Origin: an uncultured Clostridia bacterium
GTDB taxonomy: Bacteria; Bacillota; Clostridia; Oscillospirales; Ruminococcaceae
Assembly (NCBI GenBank): GCA_947627205.1
Contig: CANQVE010000003.1
Coordinates: 1-64,000 of the forward strand
DNA: 64,000 nt
Reading direction: 5' to 3'
The position numbers were made by a program, and so were the translations under genes. Below, in pieces: positions 17,609 through 26,437 of the stretch. How positions within the stretch are numbered: the stretch's first letter is position 1; each line of letters begins with the position of its first letter. Under the pieces are notes generated by a model that was given only the letters and a program-made list of their open reading frames with translations, made no database searches and was not told the origin of the DNA.

Positions 17609-19114
17609 TCATTCATAACTTTCCGCGAAGCTCGTAAGCACGTCTTTCAGCGCCGCTTCGTTTTCGGGAGAAATGACCTTTGTGTCGCGGATATCCGAAA
17701 GTATCTCGGGTTTTGTTGACTTTATATGCTCCAAAAGGTCTTTCTGATACTGCTTTATCTTAGGAAGCGGGATAGAAGCGAGGAAGTTGTTTACTACCGC
17801 GTAGATTATAACGACCTGTTCTTCTACTTCGAGCGGAGAGTTCTGGTCCTGTTTTAGAACTTCAACTATACGCTCGCCCTTTGCAAGACGGTTTTTCGTA
17901 TCCTGGTCGAGATCCGAGCCGAACTGTGAGAACGACTGGAGCTCACGGTACTGAGAATAGTCGAGCTTCAGCGTACCCGCGACTTTCTTCATTGCCTTTA
18001 TCTGAGCGTTACCGCCGACACGCGATACCGAGATGCCGGGGTTTACAGCGGGACGAACGCCCGAGTTGAACAGCTCTGTTTCGAGGAATATCTGACCGTC
18101 GGTAATTGAAATTACGTTTGTCGGGATATATGCCGAAACGTCGCCCGCCTGTGTTTCGATTATAGGAAGAGCCGTAAGCGAGCCTCCGCCGTATTCGCTG
18201 TTGAGGCGCGCCGCTCTTTCGAGAAGTCTTGAATGCAGGTAGAAAACGTCGCCCGGATATGCCTCGCGTCCCGGCGGGCGCTTGAGCAGAAGCGACAGCG
18301 CACGGTAAGCGACAGCGTGCTTTGAAAGGTCGTCGTATACTATAAGAACGTCCTTTCCTTTTTCCATAAAGTATTCGCCCATTGCGCAGCCCGCATAAGG
18401 AGCGATATATTGGAGCGGCGCAAGCTCCGAAGCCGTAGAAGAAACTACTATGGTATAGTCCATTGCGCCGTTGGTCTTGAGCGTATCAACTACATTTGCA
18501 ACGGTCGAGTTTTTCTGACCTATTGCAACGTAAATGCAGATAACGTCCTTGCCTTTTTGGTTTATGATAGTATCAATGGCGATAGCGGTCTTTCCCGTTT
18601 GTCTGTCGCCGATTATCAGCTCACGCTGACCTCTGCCTATAGGTATCATACTGTCTATAGCCTTTATTCCCGTCTGAAGAGGAACATTTACAGGCTCTCT
18701 GGTGATGATGCCCGAAGCTATCTTTTCTATCGGTCTGACTTCTTTGGAGAGAATGTTTCCCTTTCCGTCGATAGGCTGACCGAGAGAGTTTACGACACGT
18801 CCCAGAAGCTCTTCGCCGACGGGGACAGAAACTATCCCGCCCGTGCGCTTTACGGTGTCGCCCTCTTTGATACCCGAATCCGAGCCTAACATAACCGCTC
18901 CGACAAACTCCTGTTCGAGGTTCAGCGCCATACACTGAACGCCGTTTTCAAACTCCAGAAGCTCGTTTAACATACACTGTTCAAGCCCGTGGATACGAAC
19001 GATACCGTCGCCGACGGTAGCGACCGTTCCGACGTCGCCGAGCTGGATCTTTGAGGTGTAGTTCTTTATGCGGTCTTTGATAAGGCCTGTTATTTCATCG
19101 GGGCGCAGATCCAT
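17609..19114 (-). CDS. atpA: F1 ATP synthase alpha subunit
   Basis: A 501-aa non-catalytic nucleotide-binding subunit. The P-loop [21 protein letters not shown]-type and [22 protein letters not shown] blocks are present, as is the Arg-finger region [14 protein letters not shown]. The frame opens three codons earlier, but the ATG at 19114 has GGAAAGGG at the right distance and begins [16 protein letters not shown] as is usual. Confidence 0.98.
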   Translation of the reverse strand: MDLRPDEITGLIKDRIKNYTSKIQLGDVGTVATVGDGIVRIHGLEQCMLNELLEFENGVQCMALNLEQEFVGAVMLGSDSGIKEGDTVKRTGGIVSVPVGEELLGRVVNSLGQPIDGKGNILSKEVRPIEKIASGIITREPVNVPLQTGIKAIDSMIPIGRGQRELIIGDRQTGKTAIAIDTIINQKGKDVICIYVAIGQKNSTVANVVDTLKTNGAMDYTIVVSSTASELAPLQYIAPYAGCAMGEYFMEKGKDVLIVYDDLSKHAVAYRALSLLLKRPPGREAYPGDVFYLHSRLLERAARLNSEYGGGSLTALPIIETQAGDVSAYIPTNVISITDGQIFLETELFNSGVRPAVNPGISVSRVGGNAQIKAMKKVAGTLKLDYSQYRELQSFSQFGSDLDQDTKNRLAKGERIVEVLKQDQNSPLEVEEQVVIIYAVVNNFLASIPLPKIKQYQKDLLEHIKSTKPEILSDIRDTKVISPENEAALKDVLTSFAESYE

Positions 19115-19156
19115 TATATACATCCCTTTCCTGTTAGATTTTAAGGGGAGAAGCCG

Positions 19157-19705
19157 TCATATAACCGAGCTTAGTTCTCCCTTTAGCGCGTCAAGCCTTG
19201 TCTTGACGCTTCCGTCATAGCGGCGGCTCTCATAATCTATGACAACTCCGCCGATAAGTTTTTCATCGACCTTTTCTATAACGGTAACTTTCTTTCCGAG
19301 TACCTCCGACATCTTATCAGCGATTTTCTGTCTGAGTTTATCGGAGAGCGGAGCGCTCGTCGTGACGGTTATCTCCGCTAGTTTGAATTTATCGTTGCAA
19401 AGACTGCGAAACGTTTTTTCTATTCCCGAAAAACAGCCCATTCTGTTCTTTTCGGCAAGCAGGCAAAGCAGGTTTCCCGTGAGCTTTGAAACGTTTCCCG
19501 CCTTTATTATGTCGCCGCACAGCGCGAGCTTTTCTTCAACCGAAACTGTCGGAGTGCCCATCAGCTTTATAAACTCGGGGTTTTCGGAAAATATCTTTGA
19601 AAGCTCCGAAAGCTCCGAAAGCGTGTCCATAAGTCCGTTTGGGTTTTCTTCCGAGCAAAGGCTGAAGAACGCTTCGCCGTAGACCTTTTCAGCTTTATCG
19701 TTCAT
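19157..19705 (-). CDS. atpH: F1 ATP synthase delta subunit (OSCP)
   Basis: A 182-aa peripheral stalk subunit that ties F1 alpha to the b dimer. The N-terminal helical bundle begins MNDKAEKVYGEAFFSLCSEE. The C-terminal family signature is KVDEKLIGGVVIDYESRRYDGS. It lies between atpF and atpA as in most bacteria. Confidence 0.96.
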   Translation of the reverse strand: MNDKAEKVYGEAFFSLCSEENPNGLMDTLSELSELSKIFSENPEFIKLMGTPTVSVEEKLALCGDIIKAGNVSKLTGNLLCLLAEKNRMGCFSGIEKTFRSLCNDKFKLAEITVTTSAPLSDKLRQKIADKMSEVLGKKVTVIEKVDEKLIGGVVIDYESRRYDGSVKTRLDALKGELSSVI

Positions 19706-19718
19706 GAGCGCACCTCGT

Positions 19719-20258
19719 TTACTTTGCCGCGCCGACTTCTTCGAGGAACTTTGAAATTATCTCCTCGTTGTCCTCGACGGAAATTTCCTTTTCAACGACC
19801 TTTTGTGCCGCCATAACGACAATTTCCGAAATTTCGTCCTTTACTTCGTTCAGTGCACGCTGTTTGTCGCGCTCTATGCTTTCCTCCGCTTTCTGGCGGA
19901 TATCTGCCGCCTTTTGCGTTGCTTCGGCAAGAATTTCCTCCTCGCGCTTCTGGGCGCGGGCGTTGGCGGATCTGATTATCTCCGCGGCTTCGTTCTTTGC
20001 GTCAGCGAGACGCGCGGTATATTCCTGCTGAGCCTTTTCGGCGTCTTCCTTTGCCTTTTTCGCGTCGGCTATTTCCGCCGCCGCAAGCTGTTTTCTCTTT
20101 TCGAGTATCTTGCAGACGGGCTTATAAAGAAATATCCTGAAAATGAGGAAGATAATGAGCGTGTTTATCAGCGTAAACACTATCGTTCCCGCGTCTATGG
20201 AAACGAGCGACAAGGTGGTCTGAGTGCTTTCTGACGCTGTGCTGAGTATGTTCAGCAT
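19719..20258 (-). CDS. atpF: Fo ATP synthase b subunit
   Basis: A 179-aa stator subunit with one membrane helix (about 22-46, IVFTLINTLIIFLIFRIFLY). A long charged coiled coil rich in Ala, Lys, Glu and Gln follows to the end. The N-terminal MLNILSTASESTQTT is short and polar. It is 13 bp from atpH. Confidence 0.96.
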   Translation of the reverse strand: MLNILSTASESTQTTLSLVSIDAGTIVFTLINTLIIFLIFRIFLYKPVCKILEKRKQLAAAEIADAKKAKEDAEKAQQEYTARLADAKNEAAEIIRSANARAQKREEEILAEATQKAADIRQKAEESIERDKQRALNEVKDEISEIVVMAAQKVVEKEISVEDNEEIISKFLEEVGAAK

Positions 20259-20294
20259 TTAGCTTTCCTCCTCCCTATAGCTTTTCCGTCTGCT

Positions 20295-20588
<294 letters not shown>

Positions 20589-20692
20589 TTAATAATTCCT
20601 CCGTGAATTTATATTTTGCCTTTCGGCATTTTTTCCTTTACAATTAAGGACAATTTTAATTTTCCCCTGCGGGAAGTACAATTCATCAGCCG

Positions 20693-21409
20693 TTAGTCCT
20701 CGCACTCCGCCGAAGAGATATACGACATTGACAGCATAATGAAGATATAAGCCTGCATTACCGCCGAGAAAATGTCGAAATACAGCGACGCTACCGCCGG
20801 GACAAGTACCGCGAAGTTTCCGAGCGCAAAATAGATGAGTGCGCTTATTACCATACCCGCGACCATATTTCCGAACAGACGGAGCGTTAGTGCCAAGGGG
20901 TTTGCAAATTCGCCGATTATGTTAAACGGAAGCATAAACGGCAGGGGCTCTACAAAGCTCTTCATATAGCCTTTGAATTTTCCCGTTTTCGCGCGGTTTA
21001 CCTGCACCATAAAGAACGTGATAATAGCGAAAGAACCCGTAACGGAAACATCGGCTGTAGGATTTCTGAGTCCTAAAAGCCCCATAAGGTTGTTCACCAT
21101 TATAAAACAGAACAGCGCCATAAAATACGGGCGGTATTTGTTATACTTATTGCCCATAGTAGAATCTACCGTCGAGGTAAAGAATTCTACTATCCATTCC
21201 GCCGCCGCCTGTCTTTTTGTTTCGGGAACAACTTTCATATTGTGCGTCAGGATAAGTACGACGGCAAGCAGTATAAGTATGACGAACCACTGGACAATTA
21301 CGCTTTCCGTCAGATTGAATGTTATGCCAAATAAATTGAAGCTCGCTACTACAAGAGGTCCGTTTACGGTAATACCGCCCTCCGAAGCAAGAGCCAATAC
21401 TGTCGGCAT
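20693..21409 (-). CDS. atpB: Fo ATP synthase a subunit
   Basis: A 238-aa membrane subunit holding the ion half-channels. The essential Arg lies in NPLALTLRLFGNMVAGMV; the C-terminal helix block is YFDIFSAVMQAYIFIMLSMSYI. About five or six hydrophobic segments are visible. The start is 4 bp after the AtpI-like gene, in the order I-a-c-b-delta-alpha-gamma-beta-epsilon. Confidence 0.97.
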   Translation of the reverse strand: MPTVLALASEGGITVNGPLVVASFNLFGITFNLTESVIVQWFVILILLAVVLILTHNMKVVPETKRQAAAEWIVEFFTSTVDSTMGNKYNKYRPYFMALFCFIMVNNLMGLLGLRNPTADVSVTGSFAIITFFMVQVNRAKTGKFKGYMKSFVEPLPFMLPFNIIGEFANPLALTLRLFGNMVAGMVISALIYFALGNFAVLVPAVASLYFDIFSAVMQAYIFIMLSMSYISSAECED

Positions 21410-21413
21410 ATTA

Positions 21414-21818
21414 TCACTCCTCCTTTGTTTTTATTGCCCTTATCATAATGGCGATACGCGGGAAAAACAGCGGTATCGCCGCGGTGACAAGGCTTATAAA
21501 CGGCGCAAGCGCACCGACTGTCAACATTGCAAAAAGCCCTAAGTATCTCGCGCAGTACATGGCGCTCATATAGGTCTGAGCGGACTTCTCGCTTTTTTTA
21601 ACGGCATTCTGACAAGTCTTTCCCAAAAGCAGAAAGCTCGCCGCCGACAAAATACAGCCGTATACAGCCCCTATCGGCAGGGAATAATCATTTTCGTTTG
21701 CAAAACAGAAAACTATCGTTATAAGAAGATAGATCCCCGAAATTATCAGAAAATACGGCATAAGCGAACGCATTTCCTCATATATCGGCTCGTTTTTCTT
21801 CATAGCAAATCTTTCCAT
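21414..21818 (-). CDS. AtpI-like membrane protein of the ATP synthase operon
   Basis: A 134-aa protein with four hydrophobic segments (about 23-41, 47-67, 90-107, 109-127) and no enzyme motif. Position between the AtpZ-like gene and atpB, size and topology all fit the ATP synthase subunit I family. Members help c-ring assembly and may move Mg2+ or Ca2+. It starts at 21818, or five codons later at MKKNEP. Confidence 0.8.
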   Translation of the reverse strand: MERFAMKKNEPIYEEMRSLMPYFLIISGIYLLITIVFCFANENDYSLPIGAVYGCILSAASFLLLGKTCQNAVKKSEKSAQTYMSAMYCARYLGLFAMLTVGALAPFISLVTAAIPLFFPRIAIMIRAIKTKEE

Positions 21819-21821
21819 TCG

Positions 21822-22139
21822 TCATCTGTTCTTGTGGTCGTCGTAATAATCGTTGTCTTTCGGAGAACTCGTAAATGCTTTCGGGGCGCGCTTTTCGCTC
21901 TTTTCATAGGTCTTTATGAGCTGTGAAAGATATGACACCGCACCGCCTATCATAAACAAAATTCCCAGCGCCACGCATATTCCCATTACCCACTGCGGAA
22001 GCTCGAAATACTTTACAGCGTAATATCCGCCCACAATGAAAAACAAAAGCGGACCTAATATTACAAAAGCTATCTGGCTTACTTTTGCGTAAACCGCAAA
22101 CGGGTTTTCTTTCTTTTTCATCTTTACCACGACCGCCAA
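21822..22139 (-). CDS. AtpZ/AtpI-family small membrane protein
   Basis: Up to 105 aa if a TTG at 22139 is the start, or 99 aa from the ATG at 22121 (MKKKENPFAVYAKVSQIAFV). Neither start has a strong ribosome site, so the choice is open. Two membrane helices, about 22-46 and 54-74, are followed by a polar charged tail. The N-terminal helix start with the SQIAFVILGPLLFF pattern is typical of AtpZ. With the next gene it would form the AtpZ-AtpI pair that aids Fo assembly. Confidence 0.75.
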   Translation of the reverse strand: MAVVVKMKKKENPFAVYAKVSQIAFVILGPLLFFIVGGYYAVKYFELPQWVMGICVALGILFMIGGAVSYLSQLIKTYEKSEKRAPKAFTSSPKDNDYYDDHKNR

Positions 22140-22156
22140 TTATTGCTTCAGACCGC

Positions 22157-22906
22157 TCAGCATGCGAAATCCGTAAGTCTCCAGCCGTTTTCGGTCTTTA
22201 TCATTCCGAGCCTTACGATAACGTCCTCGCTTATAGCGGACAGGTCGGTGCTGTCGTTTACGCCCCCGCCGAGATATACCGTAAGATCGCATGTTGTTTC
22301 ACTCGTAGGCTCAACGCGGACGCTGCTGCTCGCCCAGAGCGATTTTTTTGAATTGTCGGGCTTGAAACTTGCACTTATGCCGAGAACTTCTTCTTCGACA
22401 TACATAGGTCTGCTCTCGTCGCTTTCCTGCTCGCTGTCGTCATATTCCGCCTCGACAAGGACTTTGCGCTTCTGATAGACCGAAAGCCCGTTTCCGTCGA
22501 TATCGTGCAGAACTTTTTCCGCCGCCTCGTCGGTATAGACGCTCTTTACAAGCTCTTCTATTTCTTCAAGTTTTGTATATTTGCTCGTAGCGTCAACAGT
22601 CACCGTATAAAGACCGTCCTCGGGCTCGTTTCCGTATGGCTCGGTCTCATACGCAAGCCCGTCGAAAACAAACAGCCTCATAACTTCATAGCTCTGCGCC
22701 ACAAGGTCGTGCGCGGCATAGGTGCATTCGAGATTAAGCTCCTGCGTCGGCTGAAAGCTGATGTTTCCCGAATTTTCGGAACTGTTGTTTCCCTCCGCCG
22801 GCTTTTTCAGAACGAATAACAAAATCACCAAAGCCGACACCGCCAGAACTGCTATAACAATTGTTATAATAAGCGGAGCTTTGCTTTTCTTTTCCGTATC
22901 ACTCAT
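22157..22906 (-). CDS. Membrane-anchored extracytoplasmic protein, possibly IseA-like
   Basis: A 249-aa protein with a cytoplasmic Lys-rich start, one membrane helix (about 10-32) and a Ser/Asn linker. The extracellular domain begins around residue 50. The stretch DGLYTVTVDATSKYTKLEEI then EELVKSVYTDEAAEKVL resembles the IseA/YoeB class of cell-wall DL-endopeptidase inhibitors. The match is by eye only and moderate. It is cotranscribed between the bactofilin and the ATP synthase genes, which links it to cell envelope functions by neighbourhood. The function is otherwise unknown. Confidence 0.6.
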   Translation of the reverse strand: MSDTEKKSKAPLIITIVIAVLAVSALVILLFVLKKPAEGNNSSENSGNISFQPTQELNLECTYAAHDLVAQSYEVMRLFVFDGLAYETEPYGNEPEDGLYTVTVDATSKYTKLEEIEELVKSVYTDEAAEKVLHDIDGNGLSVYQKRKVLVEAEYDDSEQESDESRPMYVEEEVLGISASFKPDNSKKSLWASSSVRVEPTSETTCDLTVYLGGGVNDSTDLSAISEDVIVRLGMIKTENGWRLTDFAC

Positions 22907-22950
22907 TTTAGCTGTCCTTTACTTTTTCTTTATTTCAATTTTTTATTGTT

Positions 22951-23802
22951 TCAATCTTTGGTGTCGATAGAGATAGTATCGGGGAATACGTTTCTGCTGT
23001 CCTCTTTTGAGAGGAACGTCGTATTTACATAACCCTGTATAATAGCGCCGTCAGTAACGGCAATTGTAGAAGCGTTTATATCCCCGAAAACTATAGCGTC
23101 GCGTTTAAGCTCCGCTTTTCCCGCAATATCGAGCTTTCCGCGTATTCTTCCGTTTATGTCCGCATACTGCGAGGAAAGGTCGCCGATAAGGATAGTGTCT
23201 CTGTCCATTTGAATTCTGCCTTTGAGCGAAACGTTTCCCTGCATAGCCGCGGAATACATTCCGACGTCGTTGCAGGTGATATCGCCGACTATCTTTCCGC
23301 TGAGTTCGATGTTCTTTGTTGTCTGGACGTTTCCTTTGACGTTTCCGTCAATGCGCATATTTGCAAGCGAGCGGATATTTCCGTCTATTCCCGTGTTTTT
23401 GGAAATAACAGTTATCTCCTCGCCGTCATTCCCGCGCTCGGGCATACGCTCCGAAACGGGGGGAATGTTGCCCTCTCCGCCGTTTGAAGAAGAACCGCCG
23501 TTGTTAAAAGGCTTTTGCGTGTTCGTATCATTCTGCCCAAAACCGCTCGTATTATTCTGCGGGCGGGAAGCGCTGTTATCGCTTTCTTCGCCAGAAAGTC
23601 TCATGCCCGAAAGGCTTTCGTTTTCATCTTTATGTATATCCGAAACTGTTTCCTCTTTTACGGGAGAAGCCTGCGCGCTTGCTGTGTTTTCGTCCGCCTT
23701 TTGCTCGCTCGGTTTTTCCTCGCGGGGAAGCTCGTTTTGTTTTTCGCTTTCTTTTTTCCACAGCTCTTTTACCGCCTGTGAAAAATTATCCTTTATTCCC
23801 AT
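22951..23802 (-). CDS. Bactofilin (polymer-forming cytoskeletal protein)
   Basis: A 283-aa protein. Residues 1-140 are disordered and rich in Glu, Ser and Asn. Residues about 145-270 form the bactofilin right-handed beta-helix, with repeated short strands such as GNIRSLANMRIDGNVKGNV, GDITCNDVGMYSAAMQGNV and GDINASTIAVTDGAIIQGYV. Bactofilins polymerise without nucleotide and organise cell shape or wall enzymes. The start at 23802 follows AAAGGA; a longer frame lacks a ribosome site. It is the first gene of the ATP synthase transcript. Confidence 0.92.
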   Translation of the reverse strand: MGIKDNFSQAVKELWKKESEKQNELPREEKPSEQKADENTASAQASPVKEETVSDIHKDENESLSGMRLSGEESDNSASRPQNNTSGFGQNDTNTQKPFNNGGSSSNGGEGNIPPVSERMPERGNDGEEITVISKNTGIDGNIRSLANMRIDGNVKGNVQTTKNIELSGKIVGDITCNDVGMYSAAMQGNVSLKGRIQMDRDTILIGDLSSQYADINGRIRGKLDIAGKAELKRDAIVFGDINASTIAVTDGAIIQGYVNTTFLSKEDSRNVFPDTISIDTKD

Positions 23803-24109
23803 TGCAATTCCTTTCAAGCAATTATATTTACATTGGCTTATCTTGACTCAAATTGTTGTTATTACTATATTCTTCACTTAAATTGTTCCAACCGAAAATA
23901 TTTTTATCCTTTGGGGAATTACCCGAAGCAACTATCCCCCTATTATTAAATAATACTATAAAAAACAAGATTTGTCAATAGCAACAATCAATAAAACCCG
24001 AAAACAATTTTAGCTTCGCCAAAATTTCGGCGCAATATTTGTGGAAAATAAACAAAAACTGTAAAAATGACGGCGATAATTGACACAGAATATAAAACAG
24101 CACGCGGGG
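23803..24109. other. AT-rich intergenic region upstream of the bactofilin gene
   Basis: No coding frame is evident. It holds the promoter below and an A/T-rich leader of about 140 nt before the bactofilin start. Nothing else stands out until the heptamer array at 24110. Confidence 0.6.
23950..23978 (-). promoter_or_regulatory. Sigma-A promoter for the bactofilin-atp operon
   Basis: Minus strand: TTGACA (23973-23978), 17-bp spacer, TATTAT (23950-23955). It is the only good promoter seen upstream of the eleven-plus gene operon. Confidence 0.75.
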
Positions 24110-24137
24110 TTGACAGTATACAGTTGACGGGGTATAG
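24110..24137. repeat. Heptamer array, family 1
   Basis: TTGACAG, TATACAG, TTGACGG and GGTATAG in 7-bp register, in the gap between the ppiase terminator and the bactofilin promoter. Confidence 0.8.
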
Positions 24138-24173
24138 CAACATCCAAAAAATTGTCAGCTAAATATAACGCAT

Positions 24174-24207
24174 AAAAAAGAGGCTAGGGTTTAAACTCTA
24201 GCCTCAT
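24174..24207 (-). terminator. Intrinsic terminator after the cyclophilin gene
   Basis: Minus strand: GAGGCTAGAG pairs with CCCTAGCCTC around TTTAAA, followed by TTTTTT. The stem, T run and the next bases (TATGCG) are nearly identical to the plus-strand terminator at 59100-59135. Confidence 0.9.
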
Positions 24208-24220
24208 TATTTTATCGACA

Positions 24221-24694
24221 TTATTCTTCAACGTAAACTTTCTTCATCTTAATATCGTTCAAAGGTCTGTCGTTATAGTCAGTCCTTGCTTCGGCTATTT
24301 CGTCTACCGCGTCCATTCCCTCAACGACTTTTCCGAAAGCCGCATACTGCCCGTCAAGGTGGGGCGCGTCTTTATGCATAATAAAAAACTGACTCGAAGC
24401 GGAATTCGGGTTCATTGCCCTCGCCATTGAGATAACTCCGCGCGTATGCTTTAGGTCGTTGGGAACGCCGTTTGCGGAAAACTCGCCCTTTATCTTCTCT
24501 TTCGCGCCGCCCATTCCCGTTCCGAGAGGATCGCCGCCCTGTATCATAAATCCCTTTATAACGCGGTGGAATATAAGTCCGTCATAAAAGCCCTCGTTTA
24601 CGAGTTTTAAAAAGTTCTCGACGGTTATCGGAGCTTTGTCGGGATAAAGCTCCAGCTTTATTTTCTTTCCGTTTTCAAGTTCAATTACTACCAT
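24221..24694 (-). CDS. Cyclophilin-type peptidyl-prolyl isomerase
   Basis: A 157-aa cytoplasmic cyclophilin without signal peptide that catalyses cis-trans isomerisation of proline bonds in folding proteins. The active-site blocks are FHRVIKGFMIQGGDPLGTG (with catalytic Arg), MARAMNPNSASSQFFIM and LDGQYAAFGKVVEGM. The start overlaps the proC stop by one base, so the two are cotranslated. Confidence 0.95.
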   Translation of the reverse strand: MVVIELENGKKIKLELYPDKAPITVENFLKLVNEGFYDGLIFHRVIKGFMIQGGDPLGTGMGGAKEKIKGEFSANGVPNDLKHTRGVISMARAMNPNSASSQFFIMHKDAPHLDGQYAAFGKVVEGMDAVDEIAEARTDYNDRPLNDIKMKKVYVEE

Positions 24695-25497
24695 TATTTC
24701 TTCTCCTCTCCAAGTTCATAAGCTCTCTTTGTACAAGCCTCGCAGGCTTTTATTACGCACTCCGACATCTTTCCGCTGTACAGCTCTTCAAGTCCTGCGA
24801 GAGTCGTTCCTCCGGGGCTTGATACCTGGGTTATAAGCTCGTCTATGGTCATTTTTCCGCTCGTCATCATCTTTGCCGAGCCGATAAGCGACTGGGCGAA
24901 AAGCCTCAAAGCAACGTCTTTGTCTATCCCCGCTTTTTCGGCGTATGTCACAACACTCTTTGCGAAAAGGTAGATAAACGCGGGAGAGCTTCCGTTTATG
25001 GCGATTATCTCTTTCATCTTGTCCATGGGGATAACTTCCGTTATACCGCAGGAGCCTATTATCTTCTTTGCAAACGCAAATTCTTCTTCCGAAACGCCCT
25101 CGCCCTTGCTTATAGCGGACGCGCCCTCTCCGAGCATCATCGGCGTATTCGGCATAACAAGAACGACCTTTGCGTTTTTGAAAGTTCTCTCGCGGATATA
25201 CTCCGCGGAAATGCCCGCGCATATTGAAATGAGAGTGAGCTTTTCATTTCCTACAGCTTTAATTTCCGCTAAAACTCCGTCGAGCTGCTGGGGCTTTACC
25301 GCAAGCAGGATAAAATCGCATTTCTCCGCAAGCTCGCTTATGCTGTTTGCGGCGGTCGCACCGCAGATAGTAAGGTCTTTGAGCTTTTCGGGATTTTGGT
25401 CATAGGCGAAAACCGCGGTATTTCCGAGGTTTCCGTTTATGCCTCTGATAATTGCGCCGCCCATATTTCCGACGCCGATAAATCCGAGCTTTGTCAT
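24694..25497 (-). CDS. proC: Pyrroline-5-carboxylate reductase
   Basis: A 267-aa enzyme for the last step of proline synthesis, NAD(P)H-dependent. The Rossmann start is KLGFIGVGNMGGAIIRGI, and the family signature near the C-terminus is QVSSPGGTTLAGLEEL. It overlaps folT by 4 bp. Pairing of proC with a prolyl isomerase gene is curious but may only reflect cotranscription. Confidence 0.96.
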   Translation of the reverse strand: MTKLGFIGVGNMGGAIIRGINGNLGNTAVFAYDQNPEKLKDLTICGATAANSISELAEKCDFILLAVKPQQLDGVLAEIKAVGNEKLTLISICAGISAEYIRERTFKNAKVVLVMPNTPMMLGEGASAISKGEGVSEEEFAFAKKIIGSCGITEVIPMDKMKEIIAINGSSPAFIYLFAKSVVTYAEKAGIDKDVALRLFAQSLIGSAKMMTSGKMTIDELITQVSSPGGTTLAGLEELYSGKMSECVIKACEACTKRAYELGEEKK

Positions 25498-26141
25498 AAT
25501 GTTTCCTTTCGAGTGGTTTTTATATTTCTTTTAAATACAAGATTATACGCCGTTGAGACTATCGGCAGGAATGCGATAAGCAAAATGCAGTCCACGGGAA
25601 ACTGTATTGCGTTTTTGAGAAGTCTTGCGGGATAGCCCGCAAGAGTTGAACCGTAGACAAATTGTCCTGCCGCCATTGAATTTGTTATGATAAGCGCAAG
25701 CGGTGTATAGAACAGATTTATGCACACCGCCACCGACAGTTTCGCTAAGACTATCCTCAATATCTGCCCTGCGCTCTGCTTTTGCATGGTCTTGTCATGG
25801 AGGTCGGCTCTTGTAAGTTTCAAGTTATACAAGAACAGGCCGTAGAGCATTGCCGCAAAGCCCTCCTGCAGGGTAAACAGCGGGGAAAACGCTCCCGTCG
25901 GTTTTATCATAAAGCCTATAGTGTCCGACACAATGCCCTCTATAAACGCAACTGTCGGGCCGAAGAGCATACCCGTCGCCGCCTTTGTTATAAACGCCAC
26001 GGACACTTTCAGGTCGTCCGTTATATGGAGCGTCAAGCCCTTTATCGCAAGTTCAAGCGCGATAAGCATTGCCGTCACCACAAGGCAGCGGATGTTTTTA
26101 AGCTCCAATGCCGATTTTTTAAAACTCCCAAAAAAAGCCAT
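25494..26141 (-). CDS. folT: Folate ECF transporter S component
   Basis: A 215-aa membrane protein with about six hydrophobic helices. The start of the core (LVVTAMLIALELAIKGLTLH) and the GPTVAFIEGIVSDTIGFMI loop are typical of ECF S components of the folate family. It binds folate and needs a shared ECF energising module not present here. The start at 26141 follows AAGGAGG; an upstream extension lacks a site. The tetrahydrofolate riboswitch in its leader independently supports folate as the substrate. Confidence 0.93.
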   Translation of the reverse strand: MAFFGSFKKSALELKNIRCLVVTAMLIALELAIKGLTLHITDDLKVSVAFITKAATGMLFGPTVAFIEGIVSDTIGFMIKPTGAFSPLFTLQEGFAAMLYGLFLYNLKLTRADLHDKTMQKQSAGQILRIVLAKLSVAVCINLFYTPLALIITNSMAAGQFVYGSTLAGYPARLLKNAIQFPVDCILLIAFLPIVSTAYNLVFKRNIKTTRKETL

Positions 26142-26210
26142 TGTCCTTATCCTCCTTTTCGTCATACACAAAGGAATAAATAAGCCCAACGGCTTCTATT
26201 CGGTTATGTA

Positions 26211-26321
26211 CAGCGAGATGCGAACATTCCACCGCAAGCGCAGGGCTTACGCCCATGCGCTTTTCGTCCTTGGGACAACTCTCCGTTCCCACGGCACTTA
26301 ACGCGGAAAATTCTACTCTGC
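26211..26321 (-). promoter_or_regulatory. Tetrahydrofolate (THF) riboswitch controlling folT
   Basis: On the minus strand the leader starts GCAGAGTAGAATTTTC and continues with CGCGTTAAGTG, the hallmark of the folT-type THF aptamer. It proceeds with GGACGAAAAGCGC, a GCGC-containing hairpin, GCGGTGGAA and GCATCTCGCTG at the 3' end. The paired 5' AGAG(T)AG... and 3' ...CTCGCT strands and the pseudoknot-type arrangement match the known class read from memory. It ends about 70 nt before the folT start, so control of translation initiation is plausible. proC and the isomerase gene lie in the same transcript. Confidence 0.88.
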
Positions 26322-26415
26322 ATTTAGAGGTAAGAGGTTAGAGGTAAGAGGTAAGAATTGTAGCTATAAGGTTATTTGGTCGTTTGGGGAGTTCTTACTT
26401 CCGACTTCTTACTTC
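26322..26415. repeat. Heptamer arrays, family 2, inverted pair
   Basis: Plus-strand units TAGAGG-TAAGAGG-TTAGAGG-TAAGAGG-TAAGAA (26324-26356) face reversed units (CTTACTTC, CTTCTTACTTC at 26391-26415). They lie between pfkA and the 5' end of the THF riboswitch, exactly where the folT promoter would be expected. I see no good promoter here. Confidence 0.8.
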
Positions 26416-26437
26416 AAAATTTGTTTCTATAATTTTA

